Assembly (NCBI RefSeq): GCF_963678635.1
Contig: NC_087066.1
Coordinates: forward strand, 53,834,312 to 53,894,311
Length of the DNA stretch: 60,000 nt
Reading direction: 5' to 3'
Source of the DNA: Symsagittifera roscoffensis
Lineage: Eukaryota > Xenacoelomorpha > Acoela > Convolutidae
The notes below the pieces were generated by a model. That model was not told the DNA's origin and did no database searches. It saw only the letters and a list, made by a program, of their open reading frames with translations. A program made the position numbers and the translations under genes. This document shows positions 44,951-55,044 of the stretch, piece by piece; positions within the stretch are counted from its first letter, which is position 1; each line of letters begins with the position of its first letter.

Positions 44951-45445
44951 ATATTAAAACAGGTGGTTCAAGCATTAACTAGGCCACTAAATTACTTCCA
45001 AGATACCGCGGCGCAGATGCGAGGACGTGAGACTCCTTATCAACTGGTCGGAGATTTAAATCCGGAACATTGAAATAGTTTTTTTGGTCGAATTTTTGCT
45101 GAGTAGCATTGGCAAAGTGACAGAGACTGTAGCTGCTTTATTAGTGGCTAGTGTTAGTAAATTACAAGCTGTCGTGGAGCAGATGTGAGAATGTGATACT
45201 ACTAGTCTCACTAAATTTTGTTTCTCAAGGTGTATTTTTAATTTTTTCCTTTTTGCCTGATTAGAGCTCTCTTTTACATTTTCCTCTCTTGTGTTTGCGA
45301 AGCGCAGCTTTAAATCTGTGTAAAATACGGAAAGTAGTTTGACTTAAAAGCAGTTGAAATATTCGATTATAAAAAAAATGGTTATTGCGAAGTTTTTTTA
45401 TTCACAGGACAAATGTTCTTCGTCCTCTGATCAGTATTTTTTCAG

Positions 45446-45700
45446 GCCATGCATGTGGACAAATTCCAGTGCCTTTCGCCCAGGGAGCTGTGCGACTTTG
45501 ACGACATCGCCACCTACCTCTTACTAGATTGCTACCTCGGCTTCCGAACTCACAAAATGAACACTCGTTTCAGGAAACTGCGAGGCAACCCCAGAATATT
45601 CAACAAAGTAGTAGCTGAATTCATCTCCACTCAGGACAAATCACGTGCTCTTAACATACTCATGTCTGCCCCATGGGTCGACGACAAGTTCAGACTCAAG
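45446..45700 (+). CDS. SUV4-20-type histone H4K20 methyltransferase, exon (N-terminal domain)
   Basis: An 85-codon exon, phase 0 at both ends, bounded by TTTTTTCAG (ending 45445) and GTAAGT (starting 45701). It matches the N-terminal helical domain of KMT5B/C proteins: [19 protein letters not shown], then [14 protein letters not shown], the most conserved stretch of the family. This domain packs against the SET domain, which di- and trimethylates H4K20 in constitutive heterochromatin. An ATG is the second codon, so this may be the first coding exon, although the acceptor shows that an upstream exon exists. Confidence 0.85.
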
Positions 45701-46852
45701 GTAAGTTTTTAACATTTTTGTGAGAAAAAAAATGAACGCTAGTTGCAAATTGATAAGCAATAACTTGATGCAAGTGTAAGTCATGCTATTTTTGTTTAGT
45801 GCAATATTTATTTACAGTGACTTCAATTTGAAGTTCTGTTATCTCAAAGGAATGAGAAAAATTATGACGTAGGTTGAGTTTTTCGGCACAATTTAATTCA
45901 AGAAAAGTTCGGAAGGTTTAACGGTAAAGAAAAAACGGTCAAGAATTAACGGTCAAAGCGTCCGCAAAGCGCCTGAACTCAAATGCTGGGTATTATTTTT
46001 TTGCAATTGGCGTTTTTGACAGAATTTGGTCTTGTTGGTGTTTTAGAAGGGCTCTGATATTTGCTAGGGGCCAGCCGAATAACGTTTTTGAAATAAGCTC
46101 CCCCACAAAAATCCTAGTTCTGCCCCAATTCAATAGAGATCAACTTCGTTTTGTTGAACCTTTGATGCTTAAGAGTCGATGAAAGTAGTTCAGATTCTTA
46201 TGTAGGTCGTGATGATTTCTTTTCTTGAAAATTCTTTAAACAATTAAAGCTTGTGTGATAGTATGAACTCTCTTTTTTTCCAACCTAAGTCGCAAATATT
46301 ATGTGTTCATTTTGAAAAAGTTCATTTTTTCAAAAATTTTCTCAATGTCAAGAAAAAATGAATGTTTCTGTTTTTCAGACTACTTTAGTCATTTTTGTTT
46401 CATACTAATTTGGTTTGTTGAGCTGTAGATTATCTTTTTAATCTAATCTGATTTTACTTTTGGTGCTAAACTATTTTTGCTATATGACCTGATTTTTAAG
46501 TATTAGCTGTGGTTGTTTAATGCAAATTTATTTGATAGTTAAATAAAAACTGGCACACTGATAGTAAGTTTAAGACTATGAAGCCAAACAAAATAAGTTC
46601 GATGCTGAATTTTGTGAAATAGATCTTTAATGTGGTGGTATAGAAAACAACCAGTGTATAAACCAGCTGACTTATTAACAAGGCAAAAATTTGTAATTGT
46701 TTTATAATAACTATAAAACTTTTATGCAACAGTGATGAAATTCATGCAAGTGAGGGAATTTTTGACTGATTTGTAAGCTCTTCACATTTTTGGCTGGTTT
46801 GTACTTTGGCCGGTGTATTTCCACTGTTTTAAATGGTCATTATAACTTCTAG
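45701..46852 (+). other. Methyltransferase intron
   Basis: Begins GTAAGT and ends TATAACTTCTAG. It contains a diverged GGGGCGG-family fragment (about 45990-46128) and a repeat copy shared with 29.5 kb (46249-46330). Confidence 0.75.
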
Positions 46853-47097
46853 GGAATTGATAAACGGGAGCTTTGTCGAGACTACCTTGCCATGTTCATC
46901 GACATCTATCAGCCAGACGCTGGATTCGAAATCCAGCCTTGTGACCGATACTCAATGGACAAAAACTGTGGTGCTAAAATAGTGGTGACCAAAAGCTGGT
47001 TCGCAAAAGAAACAATATCCACTCTGAAAGGGGTTGTGGCCAATTTAGACAAGAGCGACGAAGAGAGTATTCTAGTTGCTGGTCAGAATGATTTCAG
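46853..47097 (+). CDS. SUV4-20-type histone H4K20 methyltransferase, exon (start of SET domain)
   Basis: Phase-0 acceptor at 46851-46852, then coding for the pre-SET/SET start: RDYLAMFIDIYQPDAGFEI, PCDRYS, GAKIVVTK, GVVANL and GQNDF, each matching conserved positions of KMT5B/C. The donor at 47098 (TTTCAG then GTACAAG) is best because it leaves AG as a split Ser codon right after NDF, as the family has a Ser there. The remaining SET core (the NHDC-type catalytic motif) and the post-SET cysteines are not found in the window. The gene must continue past the retroelement to the right or be truncated. Confidence 0.8.
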
Positions 47098-47215
47098 GTA
47101 CAAGTATGACCTTCGCGTCTGAAAACCTTTGCATCTTTGATGTTTGTTAGCGGTTTGTTCACTTAGCGGCTAGAGTTTCTTCTACTTAAAACAAGAGCGT
47201 CGCCTCTTCACTTAT
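47098..47215 (+). other. Start of the next methyltransferase intron
   Basis: Follows the inferred donor GTACAAG. It is non-coding up to the probable left end of the antisense retroelement. Confidence 0.5.
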
Positions 47216-49234
47216 AGACCCTTCAACTTCAATTGGGATCATTATGGAGGGGTCAGATCCGAGTGTTGTCATTGCTTAAAACCCCTTTTCGCTATATATG
47301 CTTTTTTTAAAAATCGTGCTTCTTAGTTTCCCCTATCTAAGTGTACTGAGTTATGTCTGGGGCGTAACTCATAGAGTAATTTCGGATAGGGTACACCGTC
47401 TGCTCGTCACGCTATCTTATTTTCGGCCGGATAGATTCGTGCAACTTCTTAGTCTAATACCGATCCTAATCTTACTCTTATACTATCTAGTCTCAGGTTG
47501 TTTAACTAGTCTCTGCTAGGCTCAATAGATCTAGGGTATACTGGTTTATTGCGGCTGCTGAAGTGCTCGGGAGAGTCCAACTAATTTCTAAGTTAAATTC
47601 AAATCTCTCTGGTGCTGAAATTACAAGTAACTTCAGCACTTACAAATAAGTGGGTTGTTAGTTAGATGGATCATGATTGGTTAATATTAAATACTTTACA
47701 TTGGTAAAACATTTAATTTATCCAATCATAAAATATAGTTTAGATCAGGTTCCACCCATCCGGGTTTTACAGTGTTTTTTAGAACAGTTCTTCTGTAGTT
47801 CAAGGATGGATGATGGACGTTGGTATTTGGCGAACATCACAATTTTCTTTCGCTTCTCCTTGTGACAACGACTGAGTCTTTGCAACAAAACCAATTCTGA
47901 TTTCAGAATGGTTGGCTATGTCAGGTTTTTCTGTTCTTCAGGGAGAACTTCCTTTGTATCTGATCTAGCTTGGGAATGGCGTGGAGATTGTGCGTGGAGG
48001 GGATGCCTGATTACTCGGATCTGTACGTATACTTGAACATCGAGGTGGTCATTGGTCTAGTTCAATGAAGTCCTTTTCTGCGAAGTCAAGTCGTACTCTA
48101 AATCCTTTGAGTTGTGATTGTGAGTGGCATATCGATTGTAGTTGGTCATTCTCTCTCGAGTGTAGTGAGGTCGTCTTGTCTTTTGATGTTCGTCCTTGGT
48201 GTTGTATTCTGATCTATATATTGCATCATGTGATTTTACATTTTATAAAACTTTTATTAGTTTAATATTTTTTAATTATGATTTTAGTTAGTTGTTTTCA
48301 CAAAAGCTTTTTGTTTTAGTTCGGTTATTTTGAAGAGTTACTCACCCTTGAGTAGCTCTTATTAAAAATAAAGGTGTGGTCACAAAGCGTGGATGTAGCG
48401 CGGTGGGTTAGGCCGGCTATAGAGCATGCTCAGGACGTCCTTTCCTGGTGGGTTAGGCCAGGTGTGGGAGTATGATTTCATGCGGTTTTTGTGAGGGGTC
48501 CTGTTATGTGACAACGTTTTATGTTGGGTTTGTTGTGGTTTTACATGTTTCTTTGGTTGTGTCCTTTTTTTCAAAAATCAAATTGTTTGTGGTATGGGTT
48601 TGTCTTTCGACTTTTTTGTGTTTTATTATTTCTTTCTAAGACTTTATAATAGTCTTCAAAAGAATAAATTATCCAGTTTTAAACTGGGTTAATCCGGTTT
48701 GGGTACCGTTGGTTTCCTTTTCTTAGTCATGCTGTTATTCTATGATTTGTGGTATTTAGTAAGCTGCGTTGGTTAGTTTTGTTTAGTATATGATTCCTCT
48801 CCAACCGGGTTAAAGGAAAGTTTGAAACTTGTTATCGTGTGTTAGAGTTATTGAGTGTGAAAACTTGAAACTGAAATTCATTATTTTAAACAATTCTTCG
48901 TGGGCGAGCTGTGCGAGTATGGATAGAATTTCTGTGCGAGTGAATGAAAATATCAAAAGGTTAGTACTGCAATTGCATTTTATTAATTTATTGCATAGAA
49001 TTTGGAAATTTACTGCTAGTAATGGGGGAATTTTAAGATACAAATTTTCATCATATGTAGATTTACTGCTTTTGGGGGAAAATTTTATAAATTAATTTAC
49101 TGCATTGGTATTGAATTTATAAATTTATATGTGTAAGAGATTAATAGAATTTTGGAAATTTGTTTGATGAAATTTGCGATTTTTATTTGTCTTTTGTGGT
49201 TTTTGTAGGTGATCGTCGGATGAAGGCTAAAAAT
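47216..49234 (-). other. 3' non-coding / LTR-containing region of the virus-like element
   Basis: No coding sequence is credible. It holds an AGACCCTTC/GGAGGGGTC pair (47216-47224 and 47246-47254) and an inverted repeat GTGCTGAAATTAC/GTAACTTCAGCAC (47612-47639). A repeated GGTGGGTTAGGCC motif lies near 48401 and 48448. Without the other LTR I cannot define the boundaries. Confidence 0.5.
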
Positions 49235-49314
49235 CTAAAGAAAACATGAATAAAGAATGGTGAGTTTTTTCAATATTTTAATTAGTTAGTAATATTCATT
49301 TAATTCATACTTAC
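49235..49314 (-). other. Candidate 80-nt intron directly after a stop codon
   Basis: On the minus strand the TAA of the 597-codon ORF (49320-49318) is followed by CAG and then GTAAGTATG. A TACTAAC branch site (49291-49285) and a TTTTCTTTAG acceptor (ending 49235) complete a consensus-like spliceosomal intron. Use is unproven. Its presence in a retroelement implies that unspliced genomic RNA persists, or that the acceptor is used with an upstream donor. Confidence 0.5.
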
Positions 49315-49317
49315 CTG

Positions 49318-51111
49318 TTAGTCGTCGGGGAAAAAACCGTGGGGGAAGATGTCGTGGATTAGTTCTGAAGTTGTGAGTAGTTTAGCTAATATGCGGATGA
49401 TATTTTTAGTTTGAAGTAGTGGCCAAAGCAATTGAAGTGCCTTAATGGTGGTTAGTTCTTCAGTGCCTACTGCAAACTCATAAGGTGTGTTTTGGATTAA
49501 GTTATATAATTTGTGGTTAAATGTAGTGTTATGGATGAATTCTAAAATGGGGATTTCTATAGGCTGTACAAACTCGTGCGGGATAAGGAAGGGTCGGGAT
49601 TCTTCGGCGTTGAAGGTCTTGGTGATGGGACAGAAGATGTACATTTGGGTTATGGGGTCATAATTACGAAGAATACCATGAAGGTTAGTGTCTTTAATAC
49701 AATATGTGAAATTTAGGAAATATGGTGAAGTGTATTTTGAATTGATGAATTGGAAACGATGGTGTGGTTGTCTAGAGGGTGTGTGGAGGTCAAAGTGATT
49801 TTGGATGAAACGATAGTAACTGTATGTATGTGTTTGTTTAGTTCGCAACATAATATCGTGTGAGCAGTGTAAATCTCTTTCGTGTGGTGCAAGGAAATGA
49901 AAGGTTAGTGAGAAGATTTGGAAGCGTTCTTTAAAACTTTCGTATGCTTGTGTGCTTGTTAGTGCTTCTGAAATAATGTGATCAAACTTTCGGTCAAAGA
50001 TGTTTAGTGTAAATACATATGGTGTCTTGATGAAAAATTTCTCGGTGATTTGTGGATTAGCGAAGCGATCTTCATCTAAGAATTGATCTTGGTTAGCTCT
50101 TATGATGTTGTGATCGTAGTATTCTAGTGTATATTCATTAGCTCTAGGTGCAGTGTGTATTTTTAGTGATTTTTTATATCCTACGTAAGTAAATTGTCTA
50201 GCGGTGAGTGGTGTAGTTAGTCGATATAGCATGTCTTTGTTTCGGTCTGTATCGATGGAAGTGTTGGTTAAAGGTAAGCAAAGAGGGTTAGTGAAATGAT
50301 AGTATGAGGTCCAAGAGAGAGTGGGCATTAAAACGTATTCGTCTACAAAGTTGCGTGTTTCGTTAGCGTCATGAGGGGTGTTTAAGGTGTATTGTGGAAA
50401 TGAGGGTAAAGTGATAGCTAAAAATTCTCTTGTGTTAGTATGCTGGGGGTGATTGATGTATTCACGGGCTGTTCCTGGTTTTGCTGGGAAAGGATGGTTG
50501 GGGAATTTTCTTTTAAAAGTGCGGTAAGCTCTATTAGTATTGAGTGAGGATTCAGTTGATGTGGATGATGGTGCTAATGATTCAGTATAATTTGAAGAGG
50601 GTGTAGGAGGATTGGTTGAATTTGTAGTGGAGGAGATTTGGTTTATGGTCGGGGTGTTAAGGTGGTAGGGTTGTTGTTGGAGGGTAATAAAATTGTCTAG
50701 CTCTGGTGAGATTCGGGGGGTATCTGGAGATGATTGGTCAGAGTGGTATGAGGAGTAGGTTGGGGTAACTTGGGAAGCATAAGAGGGTGTAGGAGTGATG
50801 GGGTCAGGGTTATTTGACAATATGGGTTGAAAGGGAGGTTGAGAAAAATGAGAAGGGTTATGGAAATTATTGGATGGAGATGGTTCTGAGTCGGCAAATT
50901 CATCGGGGGTTTCAATATTCGGGTTATTTAGCTGTGAGATGGAGTATAAAACTGAAATTTGTGAGTTAGTGTCGGAATTCATGCCTGATGTTATATTGCT
51001 AGATGGAAAATCGGGTGGCGGAAAAGCAAAAAGTGGGATTATTGGGATTGAAGAGGTAAGGTTGGTTGGATGGGAATTTGATCGATGGAGTGATCCAAGT
51101 TGGCGGCTCAT
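49318..51111 (-). CDS. Unknown 597-residue protein encoded after env
   Basis: ATG at 51111 overlaps the env stop as ATGA, a layout seen with termination-reinitiation. Residues 1-195 are Ser/Pro/Thr/Asn-rich and probably disordered. Residues about 200-597 look globular, with many Tyr/Phe/His and several predicted strands and helices (for example FLAITLPSF, FTLNIFDRKFDHII, YIFCPITKTF). There is no signal peptide, obvious membrane segment, zinc finger or nucleic-acid enzyme motif. I know no Ty3/gypsy family with such a gene after env. Possible roles (accessory, regulatory, structural) are open. No break of any kind is seen. Confidence 0.65.
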   Translation of the reverse strand: MSRQLGSLHRSNSHPTNLTSSIPIIPLFAFPPPDFPSSNITSGMNSDTNSQISVLYSISQLNNPNIETPDEFADSEPSPSNNFHNPSHFSQPPFQPILSNNPDPITPTPSYASQVTPTYSSYHSDQSSPDTPRISPELDNFITLQQQPYHLNTPTINQISSTTNSTNPPTPSSNYTESLAPSSTSTESSLNTNRAYRTFKRKFPNHPFPAKPGTAREYINHPQHTNTREFLAITLPSFPQYTLNTPHDANETRNFVDEYVLMPTLSWTSYYHFTNPLCLPLTNTSIDTDRNKDMLYRLTTPLTARQFTYVGYKKSLKIHTAPRANEYTLEYYDHNIIRANQDQFLDEDRFANPQITEKFFIKTPYVFTLNIFDRKFDHIISEALTSTQAYESFKERFQIFSLTFHFLAPHERDLHCSHDIMLRTKQTHTYSYYRFIQNHFDLHTPSRQPHHRFQFINSKYTSPYFLNFTYCIKDTNLHGILRNYDPITQMYIFCPITKTFNAEESRPFLIPHEFVQPIEIPILEFIHNTTFNHKLYNLIQNTPYEFAVGTEELTTIKALQLLWPLLQTKNIIRILAKLLTTSELIHDIFPHGFFPDD

Positions 51112-53726
51112 CGTGGGCTAAAAAAATTATTATTTTGAGATTGAAAAGCGGTGGTATGGGGTTGTTCAATAATTTGTTCATAAGTGTTATCATCGTGTGA
51201 TTGATGTGTCATTATATGCTGTACGGGACTTTGTGATGTGATGAGTCTAAAATTTGGATTATGTGTGATTGCTAAATTTCGAAAATTTCGTGGGACTAGG
51301 GATAGTGGATGGTTATTTGGCAGGGGTGGCAATTGTGGTGCCGTTGGCTGTGTGTCTACATTGTTATGTTCTTCGTCGTATGTATTTTGTCGTGTTGTTA
51401 TTTTTGTGTTATATTCTTTTATTTGTGCGTCTAAAAGAATTTTATTTATAGATGTGGAAAAGATTCCAAAAAATCCTGCAAAGAGTATGCGTGCTACACT
51501 TGCTTGTCTGTTTACTTGTGTGTGTATAGCACATGTATTGTAGATTCCTTTTAAGAGTGAGAAAAGAAATCCAATAAAGTTAAACATTGCGTATAAAATA
51601 GTCAATTTTTCTAAGATGTAGTAGGGCCATCCTAGAAAATCTAGGATCTCATTTTTGAGTGTAACAAAGCTAAAAATGTTGATTGGTGATATATCTTGGG
51701 GACGGTATTTTTCGCCGTTTAGATATATATAATCTTTAATGTCTTTAAAATATCCGCTATAGTCTTGTGTGTAGATATCGGCAAATCCTGCGGTTTCTGC
51801 AAGTTTGCGTAAGTTTTGGTCAATTGATTGTCTTTGTATAGTGTCCATTTGTGTTAGTAACTCTTGGAATTGTTGTGTTCTAATGTGATGTTGAATATCT
51901 GATTTTGAATAGATTCCTATTGATTGTAAGTCTATATTTGGGTTTCGAGCGATAGCGCGAATGCTTTCTGGTGAAAATTTTTTGAGTGATTGCATTAATG
52001 TGGGGTATGGAGTGAGAAGATAATATTTATTTTCATCAGGGTTTAGTTGTACTACATTGTGGCTATTTTCTGATCCACATGGGACTGCGGTATCCCAGAA
52101 ATAGGTTCTTCGTGAAAGTGTATCCACGAAATGTACTTTATTCTTATAAAAGATAGGGATTCTTTTATAACATCGTTTATCTTCAAAAACGTATAGTGGT
52201 GATACTTTTTTAGTACAAGTATAAAACCATAAGATGTTTCCTTCATAGTCTAAAAAATTTGATCTATTTCCTGATAATAAATATCCTGCGTAGGGTATTT
52301 TTAATACTGCTAGTGCAAGTGATTGTAATATTTGTGTTCGTTCTAATTCGCATAGTTGATGTAGTGTTTCTAATTCGGAGAGTGACATTTCTTGAAAAAT
52401 GCGGCTAATTGTATAGTCTAGTTTCATATCCAAATGAATATCATAGTGGATATTACCAAAATATGTGGTATTCATTAGTGATAATTCTTGTAAGCGTGTG
52501 CTTCTGGTGTCATAAGGTTTTAGATGTCCACCAGGTTGTCCGTTGCTTTTTTCAAAATTAACTGGTATATAGGATGTTCCTTCGTTTAGAGGATGACCTG
52601 TGGCATATGGGTCGATTTTTACTTTTCCAGTGGTCATGTCGAATCCTTTTTCATATTCAACTAAAATTTCAGAGTATTGTGTTCTGTGAAGTGGATTTCT
52701 GTATTTACATGCAAGTTCTGTTTCTTGATATATTTGAAAACGTGTCAATTTATTTTCTATGTTATCTATGTTTCTAAAATCGGAACTTAGTTTTCGTGAT
52801 GGATGGACTTGTTCGTAAGGAATTGATTGTATGAAATATTTTTCGTGAAATTTTATCATACGAGCGTGTATTTTTGCTACTTGAAATGTTGTACATGTGT
52901 CTTCGGGGAACCAAACAATTGTTGCTTGTGTTCTTGTTGTAGGGTCGCAATATCCTTGATCGTTTTTACAAGGTAGTCGGATTCCTTGATAGATCATTGT
53001 ATTATCAGATAAATCTCGTGTGAGTTGTATTTTTTCGAGTTGTATTTTCCAATCGAAAAACATTATTTCTTGATATCCTTTATTTTTTGTGTCTGCTTTG
53101 CAGTTTGATGGGTTATTTATACCAATGTGTGGTATCCAATGTTTATCATGTAGGTCATATGTTAATCGTCCGTGTGCGCCGTTATACGGGTATTTTTCGT
53201 CTAGTTTTATATGTCCTTGGTGTCTTTCAAGTTGTGATTGATGTACAGAGTCTGAAAAAACTTGAAAATTAACTAATTTTCTTTGGGAATTTTTATTTTG
53301 TGTGATGTTTAGTCTAAGTAATTCATTTTTACAATCGTCGGGATTGAGATGTAAAAGACGTTCTATATTACTTTGATAGAATGATTCATGGTCAAGTCGG
53401 TTTTTGTTTCCGTTCGAGACTTGTGAACAATGTACTTTCTTTTCGGAAAATGTTGCTGTGAATTTATAACCTGTAACTGTTGTAGCTCGGGCTTTTGAGT
53501 AGAGTGTTGCTATTATATCTGTGGTTTCTATAGCTTGTGGTTCTGTTTCACATTGTGATACTTGATTGATTGCATATTTATGTAGTGTTTTTTGTTCATT
53601 TTCTTCGCAATCGTAATGTGTTACTAATAAATCTTGTGGTCCTGTACGAGGTGAAGGGTTTATGTTTTGATTTGAGGTTACTAGAAAAAGGAGTTGGAGA
53701 AAAATTAATAATTTTAGAATATACAT
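51108..53726 (-). CDS. env: Envelope-like membrane glycoprotein
   Basis: 872 residues starting with a hydrophobic signal peptide (about 1-18). A cysteine-containing ectodomain of about 680 residues with several N-X-S/T sites follows. A strongly hydrophobic segment comes next (about 703-725, LTILYAMFNFIGFLFSLL), a second hydrophobic stretch (about 745-765), and a polar tail of about 100 residues. The layout and position after pol match an Env, which would let the element leave or enter cells. I cannot assign it to the baculovirus F-like group of errantiviruses; a class III-like origin is a guess. It overlaps the downstream ORF by ATGA. Confidence 0.65.
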   Translation of the reverse strand: MYILKLLIFLQLLFLVTSNQNINPSPRTGPQDLLVTHYDCEENEQKTLHKYAINQVSQCETEPQAIETTDIIATLYSKARATTVTGYKFTATFSEKKVHCSQVSNGNKNRLDHESFYQSNIERLLHLNPDDCKNELLRLNITQNKNSQRKLVNFQVFSDSVHQSQLERHQGHIKLDEKYPYNGAHGRLTYDLHDKHWIPHIGINNPSNCKADTKNKGYQEIMFFDWKIQLEKIQLTRDLSDNTMIYQGIRLPCKNDQGYCDPTTRTQATIVWFPEDTCTTFQVAKIHARMIKFHEKYFIQSIPYEQVHPSRKLSSDFRNIDNIENKLTRFQIYQETELACKYRNPLHRTQYSEILVEYEKGFDMTTGKVKIDPYATGHPLNEGTSYIPVNFEKSNGQPGGHLKPYDTRSTRLQELSLMNTTYFGNIHYDIHLDMKLDYTISRIFQEMSLSELETLHQLCELERTQILQSLALAVLKIPYAGYLLSGNRSNFLDYEGNILWFYTCTKKVSPLYVFEDKRCYKRIPIFYKNKVHFVDTLSRRTYFWDTAVPCGSENSHNVVQLNPDENKYYLLTPYPTLMQSLKKFSPESIRAIARNPNIDLQSIGIYSKSDIQHHIRTQQFQELLTQMDTIQRQSIDQNLRKLAETAGFADIYTQDYSGYFKDIKDYIYLNGEKYRPQDISPINIFSFVTLKNEILDFLGWPYYILEKLTILYAMFNFIGFLFSLLKGIYNTCAIHTQVNRQASVARILFAGFFGIFSTSINKILLDAQIKEYNTKITTRQNTYDEEHNNVDTQPTAPQLPPLPNNHPLSLVPRNFRNLAITHNPNFRLITSQSPVQHIMTHQSHDDNTYEQIIEQPHTTAFQSQNNNFFSPR

Positions 53727-54850
53727 GTGTATGATAATCCTGAGTATGGATTATAAAATGTAATGTAACCAATTGTGTTTTTGGTGTATCTGTCGTATTT
53801 ATATATTACTTCGGTAGTTATAAACGGTGGTGGTAGTGATTGAGCTGTGATGTTAGGTGGATTTAATGGGTAGGGATGTTGTGTAATATTGTTTAATTTA
53901 ACTGTGATTTCAAACTTTAATTGTAAACTGTTTTGTTGGAGTATTTGAATATTGTGATCACGGATATCGTTGTGAATATCTTGGCGATATTGTAATCTAT
54001 TAAGTGCCCAGTTATGAAGGCGGTTACTTTCTTGATGCTGTCCAAATAATGGTGGAGGTGCTGTGAATGTATTCCAATCTAATCTTAAAGGAATATTTAC
54101 TGAAGATTGTTCTCGATATCTGGCGTCGAGATTATTTGGAAAATTTAAGTTAAAGGGTAGTGGTGAAAATTGACTTGTTGATGGTGTTGATGGTAGTGAT
54201 AGTGTTTCTGGTAGTGATGAGGATGTTGTTGTATCCGTAGAAATATCTATGGGGTCATTGGCTAAATTTGGTTCACCTTGTGTAAATGAATGTGTAGTCC
54301 AATATGGTAGTCGTGATGTTAGGTTTGGGGGGTTAAAAGGGTTTTCTCGTATTTGTTCAGATGTTGGTGTTGAACCTAAGTAGTCTGAAGGTAGACTTGA
54401 AGTGCTTCGTTGTGAAAGAAGTGTAGGGGTTTCTGGTGTGATACCAGTGGTGTTTTCTGGAGTAGTTTGTGTTGGGGATTGAGGTATATCAAAATGAACT
54501 CGGGGAGTTTGAAAATTTCTATTTCGTCGAGGATGTATAATTTGTCTATTTATTTCTGTTGTGTTTTGGTTTTGACTAAGGTTTCGTATTCTACTTAGTT
54601 CTTGTGGTAGTGTTGGGTAAAGATTATATGTTGGTTCACTTAGAGGTGCTTGTCGTTGAACTGGTTCTAGTGGTTCAGATAAACGAGCGTGCCGTTCTTC
54701 AAAGGTGTATGGATTGTCTTGAAAAGAAATTCGTGTAGATGTTTGAGGATTTTGAGTAGTTGAAGGTGGTGTTGGATTATCTTGGGATGATGTCGGTGAA
54801 GACTGATTTTGTGACTGTTGGGTAGCAATTTTTGATGGATTTTTGAATTG
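53714..54850 (-). CDS. Open reading frame without any start codon, Pro/Ser/Thr/Gln-rich
   Basis: This minus-strand frame is open for about 378 codons between TAA (54853-54851) and a TAA inside the start of env. It contains no ATG, and I found no TTG, CTG or GTG in frame either. The predicted protein is rich in Ser, Pro, Thr, Gln and Asn in its first two thirds and more ordered near the C-terminus, where Tyr, Ile and Asn dominate. Such a length is unlikely by chance in AT-rich DNA. It must be reached by splicing, frameshifting or readthrough from the small upstream ORF, or by unusual initiation. Function unknown; a protein attached to env through a spliced leader is one possibility. Confidence 0.6.
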   Translation of the reverse strand, partial: QFKNPSKIATQQSQNQSSPTSSQDNPTPPSTTQNPQTSTRISFQDNPYTFEERHARLSEPLEPVQRQAPLSEPTYNLYPTLPQELSRIRNLSQNQNTTEINRQIIHPRRNRNFQTPRVHFDIPQSPTQTTPENTTGITPETPTLLSQRSTSSLPSDYLGSTPTSEQIRENPFNPPNLTSRLPYWTTHSFTQGEPNLANDPIDISTDTTTSSSLPETLSLPSTPSTSQFSPLPFNLNFPNNLDARYREQSSVNIPLRLDWNTFTAPPPLFGQHQESNRLHNWALNRLQYRQDIHNDIRDHNIQILQQNSLQLKFEITVKLNNITQHPYPLNPPNITAQSLPPPFITTEVIYKYDRYTKNTIGYITFYNPYSGLSYTCIF

Positions 54851-54855
54851 TTACT

Positions 54856-55044
54856 TTAGTGAGAAGGTTTATGTTTATTATAATATTCTTCTAAAAAAAG
54901 AATTAGGAAAATTGTTGCTAGGGCAAATGTGATGATTGCTTTCTTTATACATTTACATATGGTCAAAATGAGGGATGATAAAAATGTTATAAAGATTACA
55001 AACAATAGAAAAATATCAGTTCTACTGAAAATTGTTCGTATCAT
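54856..55044 (-). CDS. Small membrane peptide, 62 residues
   Basis: ATG at 55044 overlaps the stop of the preceding ORF (ATGA). Two hydrophobic segments (about residues 11-27 and 33-50) surround a KCIKK basic turn, so a hairpin-like membrane protein is plausible. The stop lies 3 bases before the stop that opens the start-less frame, which sits in the -1 frame. Short length limits confidence, but order and overlap support a real gene. Confidence 0.4.
   Translation of the reverse strand: MIRTIFSRTDIFLLFVIFITFLSSLILTICKCIKKAIITFALATIFLILFLEEYYNKHKPSH

Noticed and set aside
47677-47865. 62-codon + strand ORF
   Set aside because: It lies in the terminal non-coding region of the antisense element, has a chance-like composition and no motif.
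51108-53726. Isolated endogenous viral glycoprotein gene independent of the retroelement
   Set aside because: It is on the same strand as pol, overlaps its neighbour by ATGA and shares base composition, so it belongs to the element.
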